Shown: one piece after another, positions 24,306 through 34,999 of the stretch | Layout of the letters: every line of letters starts with the position of its first letter | Numbering within the stretch: the stretch's first letter is position 1 | Origin: Chelydra serpentina | Lineage: Eukaryota > Chordata > Testudines > Chelydridae | DNA length: 64,000 nt | Direction of reading: 5' to 3' | Assembly (NCBI GenBank): GCA_037349315.1 | Contig: JBAIAC010000059.1 | Coordinates: 10,876,001 to 10,940,000, forward strand | Position numbers and translations under genes: made by a program | The notes under the pieces: model-generated | What the model was told of the DNA's origin: nothing | Database searches by the model: none | Seen by the model: only the letters and a program-made list of their open reading frames with translations

Positions 24306-26319
24306 CCCTGCTCCCTGATGTACAGGGAAGTGTAATATACGTGTGATTGCCAGTTTCTTTGCTTTTGTCCATTTTACTATCAGATCAGCCTGGAAACAAA
24401 ACTAGTGTTTAAACCATGTTTCTTGACAACCTCGAATCTTCTCTTTTCTTTCTAACCTATTATAGAATGCTGAGAACACTCCATTCGTGAGCTATGCACC
24501 TTGGGCGCTCCTTATTTGAATTGACAGGGGCCATATAATCTGAAAATTAAGACTCTTCAAACTCACTTTCAACTGTAGTCATTGTATTATGAGATATCAC
24601 TGTTGGGATTTGCTTTGGATTTTCACATCAGTTTATGCTGTGATGAAATATAATATGATGTAAACCACTGGAATTCAGATCATAATACCTGCTATCAATT
24701 CATTGGGTGAAAGTGGATTAAAATATCACCCACTACACTCAGTAAGCAGCATAATTAAATTATAGGAAATATGGTTCACCTAATAACTAGTGTTTAAAGC
24801 AGCAAGTTATCAGATTATTTCCTGAGTTCTATGTAAATGCGGTTATATAGCAGCCAGTCACTGTGATAGCACCCACTACTGTTAATATTGCAAAACAGTT
24901 TCAGTTGTAATTCCTGTTTTCACATGCTCATAGCTTTCTGAATCATTCCTCCTTTTTACTGAAATTTTCCATGCTTGGTTTCTACCCAAAAGCAACATTT
25001 TCCTGGAGCATTAGATTAATTTCTTCATCTGATTTTAAGTTTGATGGAGAAGCAAATACACATTTTCATTTTAAAAAAACAACCACCACCCAACACTCTT
25101 TTAGACAGGATTCCAGCAAAACAGCTGAAACTTAGCATGCACATAACCCTCCCTATGGACTAGTGCCTTTGCTTGGTTTGAAAAAATCTAGCTATAGGTC
25201 AGCAAAGATAAGACAGCTTGCAATGTTGTGAGCATTGAAGGCTTGACCTCATGACCTTAGTACTAGGCTTTTCCAATACACACAGGCATATATGTATATA
25301 ATAATAATATAATCTGACCTACCTCTTTATAGCACTTTTTCATTAGTGGTTGTCAAAGCGCTGGGATATATATTCACAAATAAAACTCTTGGTTAAAAAG
25401 GGGTTATGGTTGAAAATATGTTTCAGTGGAGACGTACTGAGATCCATACCAAAATTCTACACTTAAAAAAAGAGCCCAAGCATTAGAAAGTCTGGAAATG
25501 TACAATCATATAGGGTCCAGCTGCTTCCCCAGTGTTGCAAAATCCTTTGTTACTTATATCACGTGTATGTATGGCATATGCAATGTGCATTGATCTGTTT
25601 AGCTATAAAGAACATATGCAAAGATAATAAAGATACTCAATGTGTGTATCCGATATTACTACACAGACATATAGATGATATGATATATGCACTGTTTTAA
25701 TTTTTTAGGCATTTGTTTGTGTTTTCTTTTGTTGTGGTCCATTGCATACGTCTGTCTCCAAAAAAGAGATGAAATCAGTTCTTACTGAGTAATTTTAGTA
25801 GTCCATATGCTTCATCATTTGGAAAATGATATTTTCCCCCTCAATGAGATGAGGCAACTATATTAATTTGGGGAGTGATTTCGGCAAAATGACAGAAGAA
25901 AAATAAACAACTTTCCCATCGTTCCCCTTAAATATTCAGAAATCTATGCCGGATCACTTGAAGGGAAACTGGCTTAGTAGCAAAGTGCTGTGGCACACGT
26001 GATAGGGTTTATTCATGTAGTGCCATGTTACAGCTGAAATGAGTTAAAGCACTGAAGCCAATGGGGTTTTTCCTGAGTAAAACTGAGTAAGGACCTTGGT
26101 ATTTTGCCCACTGATGCTGAAAGGTAGTATCAGGAATCTGGGCCTGGAGCAGAGCCGGTATCCAGGCAATCTAATGAGTGCATCCTGCAGTGCAGGATGC
26201 CTGATTGATTCCACCACCTGCTTGTTGGGAAGACTCACTGGACCAGCTCTTAAGTCCAGCAGCAGCAGTAGTTTGGTGGCTGCTCAAAGCATTCACCCAT
26301 GGCTATGACAGCTGCTGAA
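24306..26319. other. No gene or clear repeat seen
   Basis: AT-rich. ataataataat-type simple sequence lies near 25297-25312. Frames at 26044-26308 on both strands have no recognisable domain. Confidence 0.45.
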
Positions 26320-26500
26320 CTTGCTTGTTCCCAGCATGGTTCCAGCCCTGCTCCTGCCTTGGAACCAGCCTGGCTCCTGCCTTGCCTTTCTCGGCTCTGA
26401 CCTGCAGCTTCAATGCCTGACTCTGGTTCCAACCCGTGGCTCTAACCACTGGCTGTTGATTCCAGCTCTAACCATTGGGCAGGACTGCCCATGTCCTGCT
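26320..26500. mobile_element. CT-rich block, possible LTR-element leader (second copy)
   Basis: Repeated ttccagccctgctcctgcct-like words followed by ctctaacca and tgattccagc, similar to 6990-7300 and 30120-30320. The 264-residue frame beginning at 26321 starts in this block and runs into unrelated AT-rich DNA; it has no recognisable domain and is not called as a gene. Confidence 0.35.
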
Positions 26501-27261
26501 CTCTGGCAGGTGGCAAGGAGAATTGGAGAACACAGGAGGTTAGTTGGTTTAGATGCTCTCAGCGGATTGTTTCTCCTTCTGCTATTGCCCCCAAAACGTC
26601 AATTTTTATCTAACTTCCCCATTTCATGTGTTTGGAGGGCGCGGTGGCTTTTTTTTTTAATTACTCTTAAAAGTCAAATGTTGTTTCACTTAGCAAGTAA
26701 TCACTGTAATGTAATTGAAGTGGTAGAGTGGGATGTACGTTGGGGAGAATTTGCCTCCGCTCCTTCTTCATGGTTGACCCATTCGTTTAGACTGTTGATC
26801 AATATTAAAAAAAAAAAAAGAAGCAAGGTTAAAATAACATCATTATTGATTCATGAATGCAAATTCACCAAGAGTGAAATTCAGTTCTCGGTAAATGGCC
26901 GGCGCAAGGCCAGTGCATCAATTACTCTACTTACCTATCAGGATAGACCCCAAACGGCCAAGCACCCAATGCAGAAGGCAGTAAGGTGGCAGGCAAGACA
27001 GGTCCCAGACTCTTGGAGCTGTGAAATAGTGCTGAGTATGTTAGTTAGTTACTGTGCTTTGCTTTCCAAGGGAGATCTTAGTGCAGATCCTGCACACTCT
27101 TGCATGGTGTATTGAAGGAAAAATACAGGCCTGAACTCTACACTGCTAATGTACAAGATTTAATTTATTGTGCGAGCAAATTGGAGTCATTGGTGTAACT
27201 GAGGGGCAGGTTTAGACCCAATGTATTTAATTTAATTGACAGCCATGATTTAGCCTTAGGG
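26501..27261. other. No gene seen; AT-rich block with an A run
   Basis: A poly-A stretch lies at about 26807-26819. The surrounding 26640-26930 is repeat-free and could be conserved non-coding DNA, which cannot be judged without alignments. Confidence 0.4.
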
Positions 27262-27356
27262 TTCACCAGTTCGGTAAACACTTAAGCCCATGCTTAACTT
27301 TAAGCATGGGCTTAAGTGCTTTCCTGAGTAGGGAGGCTTTTCCTGAATCAGAGCCT
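27262..27356. mobile_element. Fold-back element with 19-bp perfect arms
   Basis: Arms at 27279-27297 and 27300-27318 (cacttaagcccatgcttaa and its exact reverse complement) are separated by 2 bases. The right edge ttcctgaatcagagcc matches the 'gaatcaggcc' edge common to this class. Confidence 0.75.
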
Positions 27357-28167
27357 AAAAGTGGCCTATTTGTCAATGTTGTACCCTTATGTCAGACCCC
27401 TGTATTTTGCAGAGCTACATAATTTACAGGCGAGGATGATGGATTTTTATTCTCATCGCAAATGTTCTGTCTGGAAAATGGCTTTATTAACCTCTAGTGA
27501 CTAAGCTGTAATGTCTCTAGTTCACAGCATGGTTCTACTTACTTTCTGTGGCTCTCCTGAAGATGTACGATAACCCCTGAACAAACTAGAATATGTCAGA
27601 AAAGACCAATGGAGGTCTCAATGTAACTATTTACCTAAGTCGTCTTCATCGCCTATGTGCAAATTGCTACATCTCTGCTGTGCTCCTTATGGGATGGTTC
27701 AGAGATGGTCATCTAACAGTGGAGAAAGAGGCCATTGTACTTGTTGAAATTGACACTGAAAAAGAATAATAATAAAAGCCTTAACATTTTCCATAAAATA
27801 TACTGCTACTTTACTTACTTGCTATCCAAAAAATAACTTCTGTAAAATGTTACAGCCAAATTACTTGCTACTGGGATGCATGAGCACATGTAATATAATA
27901 AACATTTCACCATATTTGCTTTATGGTTTGTACTGTGAATGTAACTGTTAAAATTGCCATCCCCTAATGGTTAAGAATATAGGCAGTTATCTCCCCTCAC
28001 TAGTCCTAGACAATGCACACATGCAGACAAAATCTGAACAGTGAGTGGAATGCAAGTACACAGCGTGTCTGGTAAGTTCTGCTATAATGGAAAAACATAT
28101 TGCTCTGAATTTACAGAGTATGTTCATACAGTCTGTGGTCTGTTTTCTTCCAGCAGAAACATGGGCT
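27357..28167. other. No gene or clear repeat seen
   Basis: The frame at 28041-28334 runs from unique DNA into the split MIR and is a chance read. Confidence 0.4.
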
Positions 28168-28495
28168 TGTGCCTAAGCCATAAGACAGTGAGTCAGGAGA
28201 TCTGGATGGGCTTCTTGTTTGGTTTTGGGCAAGTCACCTGGGACTTGACTCAGCTATCTTTGAAATCAATGGGAATATTTTTTCCCCTTAACTTCAAAGA
28301 GGTCTGGATCAGTCTAATTTCTGGGACTGATTGATTCAAAGCAATGGGAGTTGTTCCACTGATCTCAATGGATTGGGTCCCCATCCCAAAATGCGGATAA
28401 TACATACTTACATACATGTTGTGAGGGCTAAGTGATGTTTGTAAAGCAAAGATATTTGGATGGAAGGAGCAACATAAATGCAAAATATTATTATA
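28168..28495 (+). mobile_element. MIR SINE, sense, interrupted near 28240-28380
   Basis: The 5' part has gacagtgagtcaggagatc and gggcaagtcacctgggac. The 3' part resumes at ccccatcccaaaatgcggat and continues ttgtgagggctaagtgatg, gtaaagcaaagatatttgga and aaatattatta, the MIR 3' end. Between them lies a 140-bp piece with mirrored gaaatcaatggga and gatctcaatgg words. Confidence 0.8.
28240..28381. mobile_element. Fold-back MITE-like insertion inside MIR
   Basis: Carries ctttgaaatcaatggg, ctggatcagtc and gatctcaatggattgggtc, the vocabulary of the short palindromic elements here. It separates two halves of one MIR. Confidence 0.55.
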
Positions 28496-28807
28496 TGTCC
28501 TGATTTTTCAAACAAATATTTTATTAAACTAGAATCTGAAACATCTCTCTGCACCTACAAGAGTCATAGAGTTAAAGTGACCAAATTCAACAGGCGTTAA
28601 AACACTTTGATATGCGGTAAAGCAAGTAGGGTTGTTTAAAACAGTACTAAGTGATGCACTTGTTCTCTGATAGACTGGGTAATGCTGTAAATGTCACTGT
28701 TAAAATGAATATCTTTAACAGCTAATATCGATTAAAATGAGGCACTTAGGCACCAGCACAGACAGTTTTAAATGTTAAATTATTTTGTATAATCTAAATG
28801 AAAAAGC

Positions 28808-28880
28808 AGAGGAGTTGTGGTACAGAGGGTTAAGATGTTACTCTTTCAGCTCTGAAGACTTGGGTTCATATCTGTCTAAA
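28808..28880 (+). mobile_element. tRNA-derived SINE head
   Basis: gtggtacagagggttaagatg followed 30 bases on by gacttgggttcatatc resembles the A and B boxes of a pol III promoter as in MIR heads. No SINE body follows clearly. Confidence 0.5.
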
Positions 28881-29021
28881 GGACACAAGTGAATTGAGAT
28901 TGATGCTGTCCAGATCATCCAGCCTGGATATTTTTCCAACGCACAATGGCCTGTGATTGGCATTGGAGCTGGACCAAGGATGTTGTCCATAATTACCAAA
29001 TGTTGAGGTGTCGGGCAACTT

Positions 29022-29095
29022 AGGACCTGGTCCAAAGCCAATTGAAGGCAATGGAAAGACTACCATTGACTTCAGTGGGTTTTGGCTCAGTCCCC
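29022..29095. mobile_element. Fold-back MITE-like element
   Basis: aggacctggtccaaagcc at the left, gtgggttttggctcagtcc at the right, with ccattgacttcagtgg inside. Confidence 0.6.
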
Positions 29096-29789
29096 TTATA
29101 AACTGACAACAAATGATTCTTTGCCATAGTTTCACTCACTTTCATCATTATTTGGAAATGAAATGTTGTGCCACAGCCATAATGGGAGCTGAAGATCAGA
29201 AGGGTAAATTCTGCAAGTGAGAATAAGTTTCAAGTGGAGTAGTCATATGATCACACAATCCTGTGGGGAAAGCATAGGAGGGAAACCTACGTGGAAAGAA
29301 GTATGCTGTCAGATCTTTGGGCAGAATTTACCCTACTGGCTTTTATAGATGCATTCGCCTTAGCTAACCTGAAATTGTTGAGCTGACTGTAAATATAATT
29401 AAATATTTATTTTGTCTGATGAGCACCTAATAGCCCCCTGGACCACAAAAATAATATCTGAAGTGTCAACTGGCAATCTGTTGTGTGATTGATTTCTCAC
29501 ATTTACACATATCTGTAGCGAATGTGAAGACTGTTGCCTAATATATCATCCTTTCTTAAATATAGTGTGAGACAGTGTTCTTTTCATGGGGTTGGAGTTG
29601 CGACAGTATATAGTCCCTTTACACTCCACTCTTTCCCTGTTTTCTTTTTCTATCCATAGCCAATGTCTTGTCTGTAATATGTCAATGACGGATGGATGCC
29701 TGGTTCTCATCCTCCTCTGTGTTGGTTTAACCATACTAGGACTCAGATTGTTCCATGGACAAACTGCCATGGTCCTCTGACCCTACATG
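29096..29789. other. No gene or clear repeat seen
   Basis: Frames at 29546-29780 on both strands are mutual shadows with no recognisable domain. Confidence 0.4.
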
Positions 29790-30390
29790 GAGCCTCAGAG
29801 CTGACCCAGGGAGAGAGGGAAGCATTCTGTATGGGGAAGCATGTTTGTTCCCCTGCACAGAAGATGTGTGGAGAGGCCTTGTGTTTCTTGAAGCACAGTT
29901 CCACTCCTAACTCCCTATCAGAATCTGTGGGTCTAGAAACTAGGTCTGCACAGCCTGGGCAGCTGATATTCCTGCAACGTCCCCAGGAGACCATACAAAG
30001 CCACACCCAAGGTAGCATAGGAGGTACCACCCAAAGGGTCCCGAGTGATACCACTCTGTGGCCTCCTGATTGGCCCATGCTCTCTATTTAACCCCGGGAG
30101 ATCGTTTGGGCCACCCACTTCTGGCTTGTTGAGACTCCAGACCTGACCTCACTTTCTGATGTCTGCTCTCTGTCCCCAGCCTGACTCTGACCCTTGACTC
30201 CTGATTCCAGCCTGGTGACTATCTCTGGTCTCTGACCCTGCCTGACTCTTGCCTGTTGATCCTGTCTGTAATGATCGCTCTGATCCCTACTCGCTGACTA
30301 CTGCCTCATGGCCAGACTGCCTATGCCCCGGTCCCTTATACTCCCCCTAGGTTGAGGTAGTTTCACAAAGCTCCCAGTTTGGGCCATTGG
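29790..30390 (+). mobile_element. Candidate LTR-type repeat
   Basis: A promoter-like ctctatttaaccccggga at about 30083, preceded by cctcctgattggccca (CCAAT-like box in reverse), followed by gcttgttgagactccagacc and a ctctgacc-rich block. This is the layout of an LTR U3/R/leader. The ends were not resolved and no coding part is attached. Frames across it on both strands are overlapping shadows. Confidence 0.45.
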
Positions 30391-32798
30391 GTAAAAGGCT
30401 GCCTCTAAAAGTGGTTTGGATTTTTTTGGCAGATGCAGCGAAGTATCTTTCTCTCACATCAACAAATATAAAGGGAAAAACCTCTTTTTGGCTTCATTCT
30501 CTTCTTTCTTTGGATATAGTGTTGTGAAAAGGAGTCTGCCGGATGTACTTTTGAGTCTGAAGTCTTCTAGTTATCCACAAAACAGTATGGCACATGCACT
30601 ATTACTGCAAATGTCCCCACACTTTACTGCAAATGTGTGCCTAAATGGTACCCCTTATGTCTCTATACTGCCACAGTAGCTGGGCCACAATTTGGCCCTA
30701 TATGGTTTTGCATAAAATGTTTTCATGACAAGTACGGTGTCCCTTTTCTTCCCCACTCCCAATTTGGCAACCCAACTTCCTTGATGAGTGGGTCTCAGTT
30801 TTTTTCTATCCTGGGAATTGTCCAAGGTCCCTCCTGCTTAACTGGGACCCTCTGTGTCATTCAGCAATATTTGCCAGGGCAGGGTGGTCAAGACCCCTAT
30901 GCATTGAGAACTCATGTCCTTGACATTTGCAGTATAACTGGGGCCACATTTTCACCCGAAGGAACACTTCTTGAACCATGTTTTCAGTGCTGAGGCCCAA
31001 ACAGGCTTTTGCCAAAACGGACCAAACATGCATTACATTAGTATTTCTATTCAGAACAAAAGTAGGCTTTGTGGACAGGGCTAGGAAACTATCACTACCT
31101 TTAAAAAAAATTAACTTGAGTTTGTGTGCCTTTAAACTATCTCAGGCACGTGACCCAGTATTGGACTAACCACTCACATCTGTCTTTTAGAAGACTGCTG
31201 CCATTTTGTGTTTCATTTCATACGCAAGGCATTACAGAATGAGTCATTGTTCTTTCTCTTTTGTACAGACTTTATATTTGTGTGGTTTTCTTTCATTTAA
31301 GTAAAAATAATTTAGACAGAGGAAAACATTAACACTTTAGCAATGGATCAGTGCCAGAAAGCAACTAGTAGTGTTTATTGTTCTTTCCAATAGGGGTGTG
31401 GGTGTGTGGGGGTGTGTGTGTGTGTTTACTGTGTATATACTGGGACAGATCATTCCCCCGACTGCATAGCTGGGAGAACTGCAGAGTGTTCTTTTGCACA
31501 TCCCATCTCCCAAGAGTGTGTTGATGTGGAGATAGCAGCACTCTCTCTTTAAAGATGAGAAGTGGCAACCTCAAGAGCTTCAGCATGATTAGATTGTGTT
31601 AGGTTAGTTCTAACTTTCATTTCCCATCAAAGCGAGCAATGCCTGGCACTACCTTGTTGTGTAGCTGGGATCTAGGTGGCAGATTGCTATGTACATTGCC
31701 AAATTCTGCCAGAGGCAAGTGTGGAGCTGCATGTTTTTGCTATTCTTTGGTCATAATACTGCAGAACCAAATAATCCTTCCTGCCACATTGAAACTCCAT
31801 AGGAACAGATATGCAGCTGCATGTATAACAGGGAACTACTATCATAGGGCCATTAAATATATTCTGAATGCTCACAGATTCATTTTAAGATGAAATACCA
31901 GTTAAACTGATCCTATTTCACACCGAAAATGAATGTTTTTAGCCAAGAATGACACAAGTAAGGTGTGGTGGCTACAAAACTGAGATCTTCTCTCCATTTC
32001 ACTGGCAAAACAGAACTACTACATACTGGGTTGATGTGTATACTATCTTTACACATGCACAAAAAAATCTTCCCATTTGCTTGTAGAATTAAATTCCACT
32101 GTAGATGTTGCAATAGGATTCTGGGTATTTGTATGCAAATGAGCGCACTGATAATGTATTAGACTGTAATTTAACCAGTAATAGTAATTTTTGCAGTAAA
32201 TACTGCACAAAATGATGCAATTGGACACTACTAGGCAATGTTTTAAAATGCAATCAATAAACTGGAGGCCACTTTCTCAATTTCTTTTAGTATCTATTTC
32301 AAGATGTCAAAATGAGTTTTCTGGCTAATATAAAATTATTTGTATTTCACATCCTCAGTTGATACTTTTAATTACTCTTCATATATTTTAATAGTTTTCT
32401 GTGTTGAAAAGTGCTTTCTGTGCACTAAGCCAAATCTCTATTCTGCAGCAAAACTTGCTGAAGTCAGGTTTTTGCCTGACTCTGTGTAGCAGCACCAAAT
32501 ACTAAATTACGTTGGGATACTTATAATAATCAAGGGAATAATTGTGGAGGCAAAGTTTGTTGTAAGGAAACCAAATTAGGAGGGGAAAACAGCATCATTT
32601 AACAGTAATGTTAAGTATGATCTAATCTTTTTGGTCCTCGTTCTTATACAGTAATGACTATTTAACCATGTTGGTTAATTATTTAAAGCGTACTGTAGTT
32701 TATCCTGTGTAGATTAGAATCCCACTTTATTAGAAAGCTAAAAGGCTGGGCTTCAAAGAATGAGCAAATTAAAGTTTTTTCTTGTTGTTTACAATGTT
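30391..32798. other. No gene seen; one microsatellite
   Basis: Frames at 30416-30679, 30637-30993 and 31639-31893 have no recognisable domain. A (GTGTGG)/(TG)n tract sits at 31394-31424. No repeat family was recognised otherwise. Confidence 0.45.
31394..31424. repeat. TG-rich microsatellite
   Basis: Short gggtgtg units pass into pure tgtgtg. Confidence 0.85.
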
Positions 32799-33045
32799 GG
32801 GGCCAGATTCACAGATACACACCAGATGCAATGCAAAGCAGCGGTAAACTCAATTTAGCTAGCCAGTTAAACAGTTAATGTTCACTGAAGTCAATGGTGG
32901 GGTGGGTCTTTCCACTGACTTTTTGATGGACATTGTATCAGGCCATTATACCCCCAAATAGGATCCAGCCCAGGGCCTGATCCTGTTCCCATTAAAGTCA
33001 ATGACCCTTTGACTTCAATGGAAGCAGGACTGGTTCCAGTGTAGG
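32799..33045. mobile_element. Cluster of fold-back MITE-like pieces
   Basis: ggggccagattcacagatac opens one piece, with ttcactgaagtcaatggtgg inside. A second at 32972-33042 is a tight palindrome: cagggcctgatcctgttcc and gaagcaggactggttcc around aagtcaatgaccctttgact. Confidence 0.6.
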
Positions 33046-33477
33046 GTCAGATACTGAGCAAGTGCCCCTTGCATAGCTGTGGAAATCCACCTTCAGTGGG
33101 AGATGAGGTCCCTCAATCTGCAACATTATAAAACCACATTCTAAAATAAAACCTTTAAAAAAAATAGCACTTTATATTTAAACACACGCTATTTAAACTC
33201 TGTTCTGATTAACAGTTTGAAAATTATCGACATGACGTTAGGGGACAGATGGAACTGAATCAAGCCTATGAATGTTTGTGTGATTTGTCCATCATTTGCT
33301 CTGTTATTGACTAAAAGTTCTCTTGAATGACATCAACTCTACTTCAGTGGCATAACATAAACGTTGCCTGTTTTCTCCCTCTGCTTCTCTCCGCTCAACA
33401 GCTAAGAGACTGAACCCAGCAGTTGAAGAGAGAACAGGATAAAAAATAAAGGTGACATTTTCAGAAGCATTCAGTGC

Positions 33478-33575
33478 TGGTCTTACTCAGTTCCCATTGA
33501 AGTCAATGTGAGCTTTACATTGACTTCAGGGAGAAGGGTTAGGCCAGACTGAGCTCTGTTGAAAATCCCACCCTA
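33478..33575. mobile_element. Fold-back MITE-like element
   Basis: cccattgaagtcaatgtgag and ctttacattgacttcagg are inverted copies. The outer edges are weak. Confidence 0.55.
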
Positions 33576-34194
33576 CAGAGATAATAAATATTAGGCCCAC
33601 CTTGCTGCCTCACACACTATTTTTATGAGCGATAGGGGAAACTTAAAAGGTTGGCAGGTTTTGTGCACTTTACCGTGTGGCCATCTCTCCTGATCTGATC
33701 ATGAGTCTGATGATATTCGGGGTTTCCCCTGAAGCCCCAGCTGCTGAAATCCAGAGATCGTATGAGAATCTCTGCGGTCATTAAAAATAAAATGTCCGTT
33801 TCTACCCTTTGTGGTTGCAAAGAAAAGCTTGAAAATGTGAAATAAGTGCACCCAAAGGGCTCAGACATGAAGGCAAAAGAGAAGCCCAAATTTATTATTT
33901 AAAAAAAAAATCTCGTGGGTTTTAACCAATCTTGTGATTTTTGTGGGGCTTAACTCATCATTTTTGAACAATTGGGGTTGGCAATACCTCATCTGGAAAA
34001 ACACACAAGTAATTAGAAGCTTACATGAATTCATTTGAACTATTTGGCCCGCACAGGCTGTCTCATAACATTGCCGTTACGGCTTGGTGTTGGCCAAGCC
34101 AAACATACAATGAGAACATCCTTTATTTCTGCATTTGTGTAATTCCTATTCCTGTCCAGTCCAAAGAGGTGTAGAGGCAACAACACACACACAC
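33576..34194. other. No gene seen
   Basis: The frame at 33623-33889 (minus) has no recognisable domain. An A-run sits at about 33900 and an (AC)n tract ends at 34194. Confidence 0.4.
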
Positions 34195-34981
34195 AGGGCC
34201 GGTGCAATAACTAGGCAAACTAGGCAGCCGCCTAGGGCGCCTAGTGGTTGAGGGTGCCTAAAAGCCCGCTCAGGCGAGGAAGTGGAGGGGGAGGTGAGCT
34301 GGTGCGGGGAGGGCACGCGCGTGCAAGAGAACTGCTCCCCGCCCCAGCTCACCTCTGCTCCACCCCCTCAGCTGAGCACACTGCCCCCATTCTAATTCTT
34401 CTCCAATCGGCGCCGCAAGTCTGGGAGGGGAGGAGAATTAGCGCGGCGCCAGCGTGCTCAGTGGAGGAGGTGAGCTGGGGCGGGTTCCCTGGGCGGTGTA
34501 AACTGCCACAGATCGGGGGGCTCCCCAGGCAGGGGGGCACCAGGCGGGGTTAGCTGCCATGGAGCGGGGGGGGACTACCCAGGCGGGAGGGCAGCAATGG
34601 GTGTGGTTAGCTGCCGTGGAGTGGGGGCTCCCTGGGCAGCAAGCTCCCGGGGCCGCAGGCTGGGTTAGCTGCTGCGGCGGGTGGGGTTAGCTGTCGTGGG
34701 GGGGGTCCTCTGGTGGGGGGAGTTGGTGGGCGGGGTTAGCTGCCTTGGGGGGGGGGGCTCCTTTGGCAGGGGGAGTGGGTGGGTGGGGTTAGCTGCCGTG
34801 GGGGGGGGCTCCTCTGGTGGGGGGAGCGGGTGTGCGGGGTTAGCTGCTGTGGGGGGGGCTCCTCTGGCGGGGGGAGCAGGTGGGCGGGGTTATCTGACGC
34901 AGGGGGGCGGCGGGTGGGGTTAGCTGGGTGGGGGCATGGTGCAAGGTGGAAGTTTTGCCTAGGGCGTGAAACTTTCTTGCA
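34195..34981. mobile_element. GC-rich transposon-like element with internal minisatellite
   Basis: The left end cagggccggtgcaataacta and the inner gcagccgcctagggcgcc are mirrored at the right by ttttgcctagggcgtgaaac and a terminal cttgca. The body is CpG- and G-rich. (AC)n tracts lie on both outer sides, either an insertion within an AC microsatellite or an AC-type target duplication. The right terminus lacks the expected ccggccctg, so it is eroded. Frames inside on both strands encode Gly- or Pro-rich repeats and are artefacts of the minisatellite. Confidence 0.65.
34549..34932. repeat. G-rich minisatellite, unit about 50-60 bp
   Basis: gttagctgccgtgg-type starts recur about nine times, each followed by a long G run, ctcctctgg, and a gggcggg closing. 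The G runs could form G-quadruplexes; that is inferred from the base runs only. Confidence 0.85.
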
Positions 34982-34999
34982 CACACACACACAATTGAA

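Noticed and set aside
26321..27115. The longest open frame, 264 residues, plus strand
   Set aside because: It runs from a CT-rich repeat into AT-rich DNA with a Lys run from poly-A, has no recognisable domain and no splice context. Chance frame.
29696..30118. Overlapping 131- and 111-residue frames on opposite strands
   Set aside because: They mirror each other inside an LTR-like repeat; neither has a domain.
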